Source: Gemmatimonadaceae bacterium
Lineage (GTDB): Bacteria > Gemmatimonadota > Gemmatimonadetes > Gemmatimonadales > Gemmatimonadaceae
Direction of reading: 5' to 3'
Length of the DNA stretch: 7,236 nucleotides
Assembly (NCBI GenBank): GCA_025357975.1
Contig: JANYKY010000028.1
Span: forward strand, 1 to 7,236
Shown here one piece after another: positions 1-6,450 of the stretch; positions within the stretch are counted from its first letter, which is position 1; each line of letters opens with the position of its first letter. The position numbers were made by a program, and so were the translations under genes. The notes beneath the pieces were generated by a model. The model saw only the letters and a program-made list of their open reading frames with translations, had not been told where the DNA came from and ran no database searches.

Positions 1-2
1 AT

Positions 3-806
3 CGCGTTCTGGCCTTCATCAGGGCACACGGCGAGCACCTCTCCGATCACTCATCCAATCGCCGGGTCAGCCATCAGGGCGATAGCGTCGAGGTCATAGT
101 ATTTGCAGCGCAAGGCGAGGTTCCCAGCGTGGTGTTCGAGGAGCAAGCCCGGCAAAGCAGACTTACAACCGATCTCGACAGCGTCGTCGAAACAGCAGGG
201 TCCGCCGGCGAAATGGAGAAAGGAGAAGCGCACGCGAACATTGGCGTGACGCGCCGGAAGTACCGGCTGAGAGACGGCCGCGCCGTTCTTAAAATCACCG
301 CGCAGGTCGGGACTGCTGAAGCAGGTGGGAAAGAGAAGGGCGGGAAAGAACACGGGGACAAAGAGGACGAAGGTGGTAACTCACCTGTGATCACCACAAT
401 TGTCACCGGCCCGTCGGAGCGCGTTTTTCTTTCAGCGAATGCGGCCTTCACCACGATTCGCCAAACCAAGTACAACGTGTCCGACCAGACTTTTGAGCAC
501 GGCAACAAGCCGACTGAATTACTGATCGGCGTCAATTATTCGATGCACGATGTGTTTCAAAAACGACAACTCCACGGGCCTGCGTGCATTCGTGAAGGGA
601 CTGTATTTTGGATTCCTGGTGGAGCCGTCAAAGCGGCCATTCAATCAGATAGCTGGAGTCGCCGGGTTCAAGTCTCGCTACGGAAGGGCCGCCTTCATTA
701 TGGGAGTGGCGCTGGGGCTCGACAATGCCCTTGGCTGGATTCAGGGAACACAACAGTGGCGGCTGCCGCCTCGGGCTCGAGATGTCAGGTGTTCATGCGG
801 TCGTAG
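3..806 (+). CDS. Left-edge partial protein of unknown function, probably frameshifted near 559
   Basis: This frame is open from the first bases of the window to a TAG at 804-806, so the true start may lie outside; the first in-window start candidates are GTG codons at 129 and 132. Codons up to about 558 look coding: third positions favour G/C, and the antisense frames are Ser/Pro/Thr-rich as expected of shadows. The part encoded at 318-380 is a hydrophilic Gly/Lys/Glu/Asp/His tract. After it come alternating segments such as ERVFLSANAAF and ELLIGVNYSMHDVF, which could be strands of an outer-membrane beta-barrel; that is inference. Beyond the A5 run at 559-563 this frame becomes Trp/Cys/Arg/Ser-rich and loses its G/C third-position bias, while frame 1 becomes protein-like. 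The last 80 or so codons are therefore probably not the native C-terminus. I do not recognise the family with confidence. Confidence 0.45.
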   Translation, partial: RVLAFIRAHGEHLSDHSSNRRVSHQGDSVEVIVFAAQGEVPSVVFEEQARQSRLTTDLDSVVETAGSAGEMEKGEAHANIGVTRRKYRLRDGRAVLKITAQVGTAEAGGKEKGGKEHGDKEDEGGNSPVITTIVTGPSERVFLSANAAFTTIRQTKYNVSDQTFEHGNKPTELLIGVNYSMHDVFQKRQLHGPACIREGTVFWIPGGAVKAAIQSDSWSRRVQVSLRKGRLHYGSGAGARQCPWLDSGNTTVAAAASGSRCQVFMRS

Positions 807-846
807 GCGATGTCGCGGAAGGGAGGAAGCCCCGCGATGTGGATGA
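556..846 (+). pseudogene. Frame-shifted C-terminal continuation of the left-edge gene
   Basis: Reading frame 1 continues the previous gene better than that gene's own frame does. From the A5 run it encodes about 60 well-composed residues, including GLRAFVKGLYFGFLVEPSKR, FNQIAGVAGF and GRAAFIMGVALGLDNALGW, with aromatic and glycine-rich alternating stretches that would suit beta-strands. About two thirds of its codons here end in G or C, against under half in the competing frame. Removing one A from the run would join it in frame to ELLIGVNYSMHDVF upstream. The frame has a stop at 523-525, so on its own it could only start at ATG 550, where I see no good ribosome site. Past about position 755 it turns Arg/Cys-rich and runs 62 bp into the convergent gene, so the true end is unclear. 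It could be a pseudogene, a sequencing indel or, less likely, a programmed shift. Confidence 0.4.
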
Positions 847-1399
847 TCCGCTCGAGCCCTTTGCGATCATGGAATTCCGTTCCGTCGCGGTTGATGAGAA
901 CCGTGTTCGGATATTCGCGAGCGAGCCGCGTGAATTCGTCGTCGATGATGCGAAAACGCCGCGCCATGTTTTCCACCTGCTCGTGCGCGCGGTGACGCAG
1001 GCGTATGTGCTTCTCGATGGTGTCAGAGCTCGACGTCAGGATGATGATCTTGTCAGGCTTCCAGTTGTCGCCGATTGACAGGACATCGCGGAGCGCGGGG
1101 TGCTCCTCCTCCGGGTATTCCACGATGTGCGCTTCGAGCGTGATGCGAGCGCCTTCGATGAAGATGACCTTGTCTGGTGAATCGTGTTCGAGGGCCGAGC
1201 GATAATTGGCATCGTAAACTCGGCCGAAGTATTCAGTGACGCCGACGGCGTTTACTCCAGCTTCGATGTCGACGAGAACAGCCGGATCCCAGACCCCTTT
1301 TTCGCCTTCTCCGTATGATCCGAAGTGGTAAAGGTCGCCGAGCTGGCGAAGAAGCGTACTTTTTCCAACACCAGGTCCGCCGACGATTGCAACGAGCAT
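785..1399 (-). CDS. P-loop nucleoside/nucleotide kinase-like protein
   Basis: This 204-residue cytoplasmic protein opens with a beta-strand and Walker A motif, MLVAIVGGPGVGKST (Gly7-Thr15), placing the phosphate-binding loop at the very N-terminus as in small-molecule kinases. A hydrophobic strand ending in acid, VIFIEGARI (78-86), is a candidate Walker B or substrate-side segment. KIIILTSSSDTIEKHIRLRHR (117-137) resembles the strand-plus-arginine LID region of deoxynucleoside and thymidylate kinases, and NTVLIN (165-170) fits the closing strand. The predicted role is phosphoryl transfer from ATP to a nucleoside, nucleotide or similar small substrate. The substrate cannot be told, and a non-kinase P-loop ATPase (AAA_28-like) is possible. 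The ATG start puts the P-loop where the fold expects it; a GGGA lies about 7 nt upstream. It is the last gene of a minus-strand cluster, 66 nt after the PGLGQ membrane protein. Confidence 0.8.
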   Translation of the reverse strand: MLVAIVGGPGVGKSTLLRQLGDLYHFGSYGEGEKGVWDPAVLVDIEAGVNAVGVTEYFGRVYDANYRSALEHDSPDKVIFIEGARITLEAHIVEYPEEEHPALRDVLSIGDNWKPDKIIILTSSSDTIEKHIRLRHRAHEQVENMARRFRIIDDEFTRLAREYPNTVLINRDGTEFHDRKGLERIIHIAGLPPFRDIAYDRMNT

Positions 1400-1465
1400 C
1401 GAATTCCCGGGAAAGGCGTTCCTGAAGCCATCAGCCGGTGCAATGTGCGCGCATGTTGGCGAATT

Positions 1466-1666
1466 TCACAACGCCGGCTTGTACCTGGCAGCGTCGACGA
1501 TTGACCAGAGATGAACGAGCCAGCCAAGCAGGAAAAACCACAGCACTGCGGCCAGAACGAACTGGATCACGGCCGCAAACGGTCTTCCCTGCACGAGTTG
1601 TCCCAACCCCGGGATGAAGAAGCTGCATACCGCAGCGATGACGTTTCCAGTTGAGCCTTGTCCCAT
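1466..1666 (-). CDS. Small PGLGQ-motif (TM2-like) membrane protein
   Basis: This 66-residue protein is almost entirely hydrophobic. A first segment (about 8-25) ends in FFIPGLGQLVQGR, and a second runs from about 31 to 57 (AAVIQFVLAAVLWFFLLGWL), followed by a short basic tail, ARYKPAL. The P-G-L-G-Q turn followed by a Gly-Arg pair is typical of small TM2-related membrane proteins, in which two helices form a hairpin in the cytoplasmic membrane; their biochemical role is generally unknown. The start is well fixed by a near-perfect Shine-Dalgarno site. It lies 60 nt after the upstream gene on the same strand and 66 nt before the kinase-like gene, so co-transcription is likely. A different frame of this strand (1431-1628) is a shadow. 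Confidence 0.78.
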   Translation of the reverse strand: MGQGSTGNVIAAVCSFFIPGLGQLVQGRPFAAVIQFVLAAVLWFFLLGWLVHLWSIVDAARYKPAL

Positions 1667-1672
1667 CGTGGG

Positions 1673-1680
1673 CCTCCTTA
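1673..1680 (-). promoter_or_regulatory. Shine-Dalgarno site of the PGLGQ membrane protein
   Basis: On the minus strand this reads TAAGGAGG, a near-perfect match to the anti-SD sequence, 6 nt before the ATG at 1666. It fixes the start of the 66-codon gene and suggests strong translation initiation. Confidence 0.85.
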
Positions 1681-1726
1681 TCGAAGTTCAGTGGACACTA
1701 CGGAATTTCCTGCAGTCTGTTTCGGC

Positions 1727-2203
1727 TCAAAGTTCGCTAACGATTGCGTCGATCCCGGGCCATCCTTCGTGACTGTATTTGGCGATCGTCCTCAGATAAT
1801 GAGCTCCTTCGCTACCGTGCTTCTCCTGAACCGCCGCCGCCCCTCGCTTGACTCCGTCCTCATCGCAGTACGGCGGCTCGAGCGCTTCGGCGATCTTGCC
1901 GTTTTCGTGAGCCACTCCAGCCGCGTCGAGAAATGTCGTCTGAATTCCGGGCTCCAGATCGACATATAAAAGCTGTAGGAGATCGAGCTCATCGGTCGCT
2001 GTCTCCGCCTTCATCCTGACAATTTCCTTAGCGAGCCGTTCGACCGGCCATGTTCTCAGTGTCACTGCGCGGAAGCCGCCGCCGCGGTCGACAAGGCGGC
2101 CGATGAACTGATTGCGACCCTCTCGACTCGACTCCATGACGTGGGTAACAAGCGCGACTCGGCGGTCAACGGAAAGCGAGCGGTAAGGTGATAACTTTGA
2201 CAT
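1727..2203 (-). CDS. Conserved-looking hypothetical protein
   Basis: This 158-residue soluble protein has no signal peptide or membrane segment. Its N-terminal third is rich in Arg and Val (VDRRVALVTHVMESS, 12-26) and probably helical. The middle contains ELDLLQLLYVDLEPGIQTTF (72-91), then AAGVAHENGKI (94-104) and an acidic PPYCDEDGV turn (110-118). The C-terminal quarter (AVQEKHGSEGAHYLRTIAKY) looks helical. It has the composition of a real protein and ends shortly before the next gene on its strand. I recognise no catalytic motif; the paired His99-Glu100 and the acidic turn are possible metal or binding residues, which is speculation. The ATG is the first in-frame start after the divergent spacer, but no clear Shine-Dalgarno site precedes it, so translation may be leaderless or weak. 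It is the first gene of the minus-strand cluster. Confidence 0.72.
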   Translation of the reverse strand: MSKLSPYRSLSVDRRVALVTHVMESSREGRNQFIGRLVDRGGGFRAVTLRTWPVERLAKEIVRMKAETATDELDLLQLLYVDLEPGIQTTFLDAAGVAHENGKIAEALEPPYCDEDGVKRGAAAVQEKHGSEGAHYLRTIAKYSHEGWPGIDAIVSEL

Positions 2204-2250
2204 GAGTTGAAGTTAGCACTTCGGGCTTTCAGTCAGAAATAAGGGAATTC
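2204..2250. promoter_or_regulatory. Divergent intergenic spacer, presumed to hold two promoters
   Basis: This 47-bp gap separates the minus-strand hypothetical gene from uup on the plus strand, so transcription of both clusters should start in or near it. It contains AAGGGA (2241-2246), four bases before the uup ATG, as a ribosome site. I could not identify a convincing -35/-10 pair on either strand; TTGAAG at 2207-2212 is a possible plus-strand -35 but lacks a good partner. The promoters are therefore inferred from layout only. Confidence 0.35.
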
Positions 2251-4146
2251 ATGGCCCTACTGGGCTTGCAGGAAGTCAGCATCGCATTCGGGGGACCCCG
2301 AATTCTGGATCTCGCCTCGTTCAGCATCGAGCGGGGCGAGCGCGTTTGCCTGCTTGGAAGAAATGGCGCTGGCAAGAGCACGCTGATGAAGCTGCTGGAC
2401 GCCACCGTAAAGCCTGATTCTGGTGAGGTGGTTCGCCAGACGGGTGTAACGGTCGGCCGGCTCGAACAGGAAATTCCGGATGACGTTCGCGGGACGGTGT
2501 TCGATGTCGTCGCTGCGGGGTTGGGAGAAGTCGGCCGGCTTCTGGCGCGTTATCACGAGGCAGGTCTTCGACTCGTAACTGACCACAGCGATGCCGCGCT
2601 TCGCGAGCTTGACCGCCTCCATCACGCGCTCGACAATGCAAAGGCGTGGGAGACCAACAGCAGGGTCGAGACAGTTCTGCTGCATCTGGGACTGGACGGA
2701 GAGATCGACTTTAGCGCCGCATCAGGCGGCCGGAAAAGACAAACACTTCTTGCTCGCGCATTGATTCGGGATCCAGACGTTCTCCTTCTCGATGAGCCAA
2801 CCAATCACCTGGATACCGAAGCAGTTGAGTGGATGGAAAATTTTCTGATCGATCGTGGGACCACGCTGCTTTTCGTGACGCATGATCGCGCGTTCCTGCG
2901 CCGGCTTGCCACACGAATTGTGGAGCTCGACCGAGGACGCCTGATGGACTGGGGTTCTGACTACGACACCTATCTCGAGCGGAAAGACGCATCGCTCGTC
3001 GCCGAGTCCCGCGAGTGGGAGGAATTCGACAAGAAGCTGGCGCGGGAAGAAGTCTGGATTCGGACAGGCATCCAGGCGCGCCGCACGCGGAATGAAGGAC
3101 GCGTGCGGGCCCTCGAGTCGCTTCGCTCTCAGCGTAAGGCACGCAGGGATCGCACCGGTACCGTAAGCATGCGTGCTCAGGAGGCGGAGCGTTCGGGCCG
3201 GCTCGTCGCAGAAGCGACCGGTGTGAGCTTCTCTCGCGCTGAAAAAGTCATCGTCCGGAACTTCACGACGACCATCATGCGTGGCGATCGAGTAGGCGTG
3301 ATCGGCGCAAATGGAACCGGCAAGACGACGCTGTTGCGACTTCTTCTCGGTGAGCTCGAGCCAGACAAAGGGTCGATCAGAATTGGAACAGGGATCGAGC
3401 TCGCTTATTTCGACCAGATGCGGGAGCAACTCGATCCCGATCGCACCGTGTTCGACAGCATTGCAGACGGAGCGGACTTCGTCAGGGTGGCCGGCGACGA
3501 TAAGCACGTCCTCACTTACCTGCAGGATTTCCTTTTCCCTCCGGACCGCGCTCGGTCACCTGTTGCAGCGCTGTCCGGCGGCGAACGCAATCGGCTGCTA
3601 CTTGCGCGCCTCTTTATCCGTCCATTCAACCTTCTTGTGCTCGATGAGCCGACAAATGATCTCGATATCGAAACGCTCGATCTCCTCGAGCAACTTCTGA
3701 TCGATTTTTCAGGAACACTTCTCGTCGTGAGCCACGACAGAGAATTCCTGGACAATGTCGTGTCGAGCACTCTCGTGTTCGAAGGAGGCGGCAACGTCGG
3801 CGAATACGTTGGCGGATACTCCGATTGGCTGCGCCAGCGCCCGCAACCGGCAAGGGAGCTTCCGCGAACCACGGTTCCAGTAAAGCGAGCGACCGTCCGC
3901 GCCGCTAAGCAGCCGAAGCGACAACTCGGTTTCAAGGAGTCCACTGAGCTCGCAAGTCTTCCCGATCGCATCGACGAGAAAGAAAAGGAGCGGGAACGTG
4001 TTTATCTGTCGCTGGCTGACCAGGCCATGCTGCGAGATGGTGCCGCTTCAGCAGCGGCAAAGGCGCGCGTAGTGGCCCTCGACGCAGAAATAGCGAAGCT
4101 TACAGAGCGCTGGGAAGCGCTGGAAACAATCGTGGCAAACGGCTAG
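2251..4146 (+). CDS. uup: ABC-F family ATPase Uup
   Basis: This 631-residue soluble protein has two ATP-binding domains and no membrane segment, close to the usual Uup length of about 635. Domain 1 has Walker A GRNGAGKST (36-44), Walker B LLLDEPTNHLD (178-188) and switch His211. Domain 2 has Walker A GANGTGKTT (352-360), LSGGE (441-445), Walker B LDEPTNDLD (464-472) and His495. The linker carries the basic stretch EEVWIRTGIQARRTRNEGR (266-284), characteristic of Uup. A charged, probably coiled-coil C-terminal domain (about 557-628) matches the Uup nucleic-acid-binding tail. ABC-F proteins act on ribosomes, and Uup in Escherichia coli is linked to transposon excision and replication or ribosome functions. 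The first-domain signature reads AASGGR (156-161), with the usual leading Leu missing. It starts a plus-strand run, 23 nt before the next gene. It is probably housekeeping rather than an antibiotic-resistance ABC-F. Confidence 0.93.
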   Translation: MALLGLQEVSIAFGGPRILDLASFSIERGERVCLLGRNGAGKSTLMKLLDATVKPDSGEVVRQTGVTVGRLEQEIPDDVRGTVFDVVAAGLGEVGRLLARYHEAGLRLVTDHSDAALRELDRLHHALDNAKAWETNSRVETVLLHLGLDGEIDFSAASGGRKRQTLLARALIRDPDVLLLDEPTNHLDTEAVEWMENFLIDRGTTLLFVTHDRAFLRRLATRIVELDRGRLMDWGSDYDTYLERKDASLVAESREWEEFDKKLAREEVWIRTGIQARRTRNEGRVRALESLRSQRKARRDRTGTVSMRAQEAERSGRLVAEATGVSFSRAEKVIVRNFTTTIMRGDRVGVIGANGTGKTTLLRLLLGELEPDKGSIRIGTGIELAYFDQMREQLDPDRTVFDSIADGADFVRVAGDDKHVLTYLQDFLFPPDRARSPVAALSGGERNRLLLARLFIRPFNLLVLDEPTNDLDIETLDLLEQLLIDFSGTLLVVSHDREFLDNVVSSTLVFEGGGNVGEYVGGYSDWLRQRPQPARELPRTTVPVKRATVRAAKQPKRQLGFKESTELASLPDRIDEKEKERERVYLSLADQAMLRDGAASAAAKARVVALDAEIAKLTERWEALETIVANG

Positions 4147-4169
4147 GCCAATCTCGGATATCTTGCGGC

Positions 4170-4721
4170 ATGAACATGGTGCTGTTCAGTCACGTACCTC
4201 AACCGGATTCCAAAATGCAGATCGAAATTCCCAAGGCGCTCATCGACCTTACTGCACCGTGGGGCGACTTCATGAAACACTCGAAGCTCGCGAAGACGAT
4301 CGTGATTTTCTTGCATATCGCGCCGATTGTTGTCGGAGGGGGGATCGCGATTGGTCTCGATCGGCTGACGCTTCGGCTGTCCAAAGGAGAAGACGCAGAT
4401 CGGGGGCGGCACCTTGCTGAGCTGGCAAAGACTCACGGGATCGTGATAGCGTCGCTCGCCGTTTCGATCATCAGCGGGCTGCTTCTGGTCGCCGCTGAAA
4501 TCGACAACTTTCCCACATCCTGGATCTTCTGGCTGAAGATGGCCTTCCTTGCAGTCTTGCTCGTGAACGGCGCGCGCATGCGAAGCTCGGAACAAAAACT
4601 CGCTGGTGCGGGGGCCACCAGTGCCGAAGACTGGGCGAGTCTGCATACAGCATCACTGGCAAGCATCACTCTCTGGCTTACGGTCACTTTCCTCGGAGTA
4701 GCGCTCAGCAAGTTTTCGTGA
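4170..4721 (+). CDS. Four-helix membrane protein coupled to ABC exporter genes
   Basis: This protein of up to 183 residues has about 41 polar N-terminal residues and then four predicted transmembrane helices, near 43-64, 90-108, 118-134 and 163-181. Histidines sit in or at the edge of helices 1, 2 and 4 (His49, His89, His159), and TM1 has a VGGGIAIGLDR motif. This resembles the general pattern of small four-helix families such as DUF2269 or CopD-like proteins, where histidines may bind haem or copper; I do not claim membership. The start is uncertain: ATG 4170 gives the longest form, while ATG 4215 (Met16) or ATG 4272 (Met35) would remove most of the polar leader, and none has a strong ribosome site. 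Its stop overlaps the GTG start of the exporter ATPase (GTGA, 4718-4721), so the two are probably translationally coupled. An accessory role in export is inference. Confidence 0.78.
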   Translation: MNMVLFSHVPQPDSKMQIEIPKALIDLTAPWGDFMKHSKLAKTIVIFLHIAPIVVGGGIAIGLDRLTLRLSKGEDADRGRHLAELAKTHGIVIASLAVSIISGLLLVAAEIDNFPTSWIFWLKMAFLAVLLVNGARMRSSEQKLAGAGATSAEDWASLHTASLASITLWLTVTFLGVALSKFS

Positions 4722-5644
4722 TCGCACCGAAACCGATTGTCAAAGTCTCTGCACTCCGGAAGACCTATGACTCTTTCGTCGCTGTAGACGACATTTCCTT
4801 CGAGGTTTTCGACGGCGAAATCTTCGGGCTCATCGGCCCAAACGGAGCCGGCAAAACCACCACGCTTGAATGTGTCGAGGGCCTTCGTACCCGTGACAGC
4901 GGATCCATCACCGTACTCGGCCTCGACCCGTTCAGGGATATTTACAAGCTCCAGGACCGCATCGGAGTTCAGCTGCAGGAAGCGCAGCTACAGAAGCGAA
5001 TCAAAGTGAAAGAAGCCGTTCACCTCTGGTCGTCGCTCTATCGAAAACCAGCAGCAGATGGTGATCGCCTGCTCGAACAGCTGGGCCTGGCTGAAAAGCG
5101 CAACGCCCGGTTCATGACACTTTCGGGCGGGCAGAAGCAGCGGCTGTTCATTGTGCTGGCGCTCATCAATGATCCCGAGCTCGTTTTTCTCGACGAGCTG
5201 ACCACCGGACTCGACCCTCAATCACGACATGCGATATGGGAGCTCGTCCGTGGAATTCGCGCTCGCGGCAAGACAGTCTTCCTGACCACGCACCTGATGG
5301 AGGAGGCCGAGCGCCTGTGTGATCGGGTGGCGATCATCGAACACGGAAAAATTATCGACATCGATACTCCCGAGAAGCTCGTCAACAAGTACTGTCCCGA
5401 GCGAACGGTTGTACTCACCGCCGAAGACCCCAGAGCCGAAGCGTACTTCAGAGGAATTCCCCGGGTCGAGGAAGTGGTACGCAAGGAAATGAGATTCACC
5501 ATTCGCGGAAGCGGCGACGATCTCGTTACCGAAGTGATTAGGTGCCTTTCCGAAAACCAGATTCGGGTCAGTGACTTCCGCACTGTTTTGCCGACGTTGG
5601 AGGATGTATTCCTCCGCGTGACCGGCCGGTCGATCCGCGACTAG
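4718..5644 (+). CDS. ABC-2 type exporter ATP-binding subunit
   Basis: This 308-residue ATPase energises the membrane exporter encoded next. In order it shows Walker A GPNGAGKTT (40-48), a Q-loop in RIGVQLQ (81-87), the LSGGQ signature (135-139), Walker B LVFLDE (155-160) with catalytic Glu160, and the switch His192 in LTTHLMEEAERL. The family usually reads DEPTTGLDP after Walker B; here it is DELTTGLDP (159-167), a Leu for Pro change. The domain after about residue 225 (PERTVVLTAEDPRAEAYF onward, ending PTLEDVFLRVTGRSIRD) is the C-terminal extension common in DrrA/CcmA-like exporter ATPases. The GTG start overlaps the stop of the preceding membrane protein; an earlier start is blocked by that arrangement. 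The substrate (drug, lipid, polysaccharide or other) cannot be inferred. It is the first of a matched ATPase/permease pair, 13 nt before the permease. Confidence 0.93.
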   Translation: MIAPKPIVKVSALRKTYDSFVAVDDISFEVFDGEIFGLIGPNGAGKTTTLECVEGLRTRDSGSITVLGLDPFRDIYKLQDRIGVQLQEAQLQKRIKVKEAVHLWSSLYRKPAADGDRLLEQLGLAEKRNARFMTLSGGQKQRLFIVLALINDPELVFLDELTTGLDPQSRHAIWELVRGIRARGKTVFLTTHLMEEAERLCDRVAIIEHGKIIDIDTPEKLVNKYCPERTVVLTAEDPRAEAYFRGIPRVEEVVRKEMRFTIRGSGDDLVTEVIRCLSENQIRVSDFRTVLPTLEDVFLRVTGRSIRD

Positions 5645-5657
5645 GATGAGCTGAATT

Positions 5658-6404
5658 ATGCGCGGACTCTGGCAGCTCACCTGGATCGAGATAAAGATAT
5701 TTCTGCGCGAGCCATTGGGCGCACTGGGAACGGTTTTCATTCCAGTCATCGTGTTCGTGGCGATGGGAAAGCTCGGGACCAAGTTGTTTCAGCCGAGCGA
5801 GCTGGCTGCGAGTCGTGCATTCCGGATTGACATACCAGTGTTCGCGGCGTTGCTCATTGCCGTCAATGCGGTGCTTTCGCTGGTGTCGATTATCTCGATA
5901 TATCGAGAGGGCGGCATTCTCAAGCGACTGCGTGCGACACCGTTGCGGCCGCAGACGATTCTGACGGCGCATGTACTCGTGAAACTCATCCTGTCGGCCA
6001 TTACTCTGGCGCTGACGCTGTTCGCCGGGAAGCGATATTACGCCAGCGGCGACAACGTGCATGCAATCGGGTTCACAATCGCGCTGCTGATATCGGTCTG
6101 CAGCATTCTGTCGATAGGATTTCTCATTGCGAGCATCGTCCCGACTGCACGCTTTGCGCAGCCAATCGGCAGCGTCATTCTTTACCCGATGATCGCATTG
6201 TCGGGACTGTTTGTGCCACTGAGGGCTATGCCGCCGGGAATGCGCTGGGCTGCGCGTGCACTGCCGCTGACGTATTGTGTCTCGCTATTGCAAGGCATAT
6301 GGAAAGGTGATCAATGGTTGGCGCACGTCGGTGACGTAGCGGTGCTGGCTGTGGTTTTTCTATTCTGCACAGCCCTTTCATCAAAGGTTTTCAGGTGGGA
6401 ATGA
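5658..6404 (+). CDS. ABC-2 type exporter permease
   Basis: This 248-residue integral membrane protein is the partner of the upstream ATPase. An amphipathic N-terminus (MRGLWQLTWIEIKIFLREP) is followed by about six helices, near 20-38, 58-80, 102-123, 136-160, 166-187 and 222-242, the usual ABC-2 topology and length. The cytoplasmic loop after TM2 carries EGGILKRLRATPLRP (84-98), the strongly conserved ABC-2 coupling motif. The ALPLTYCVSLLQGIWKG segment (201-217) before the last helix is also typical. Two copies with two ATPase subunits would form the exporter in the cytoplasmic membrane. An AGGATGAG (5643-5650) lies upstream of the ATG, overlapping the previous stop, so the genes are almost certainly co-transcribed. 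The substrate is unknown. Confidence 0.92.
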   Translation: MRGLWQLTWIEIKIFLREPLGALGTVFIPVIVFVAMGKLGTKLFQPSELAASRAFRIDIPVFAALLIAVNAVLSLVSIISIYREGGILKRLRATPLRPQTILTAHVLVKLILSAITLALTLFAGKRYYASGDNVHAIGFTIALLISVCSILSIGFLIASIVPTARFAQPIGSVILYPMIALSGLFVPLRAMPPGMRWAARALPLTYCVSLLQGIWKGDQWLAHVGDVAVLAVVFLFCTALSSKVFRWE

Positions 6405-6438
6405 CGCAGACGCAGTAATTTTCTCAGGTATCGAAAAC

Positions 6439-6443
6439 AGGGA
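6439..6443 (+). promoter_or_regulatory. Shine-Dalgarno site of the 53-codon basic protein
   Basis: AGGGA stands 7 nt before the ATG at 6451. It supports translation of an otherwise easily missed short gene. Confidence 0.6.
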
Positions 6444-6450
6444 ACTTTCA

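Noticed and set aside
74..535. 153-codon minus-strand frame opposite the left-edge gene
   Set aside because: Its Ser/Pro/Thr-rich composition is typical of a shadow, and the plus frame has better codon usage. Since the plus gene is itself uncertain, this is rejected with moderate confidence only.
757..770. GGCGG-CTG-CCGCC hairpin near the convergent gene ends, considered as a terminator
   Set aside because: The stem is only five pairs and no T-run follows on either strand.
725..1078. 117-codon plus-strand frame opposite the kinase-like gene
   Set aside because: It is antisense to a gene with an intact P-loop and an appropriate start; nothing in it suggests an independent protein.
2722..3507. 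261-codon open frame on the minus strand inside uup
   Set aside because: It lies entirely antisense to a clearly conserved ABC-F gene and has no recognisable motif; it is a by-product of G/C-rich codons.
5222..5782. 186-codon minus-strand frame across the ATPase/permease junction
   Set aside because: It is antisense to two well-supported exporter genes and has no ribosome site or family features.
5894..5907. Perfect 14-bp palindrome CTCGATATATCGAG
   Set aside because: It sits within the permease coding sequence (ISIYRE), has no second copy that I noticed, and is probably chance.
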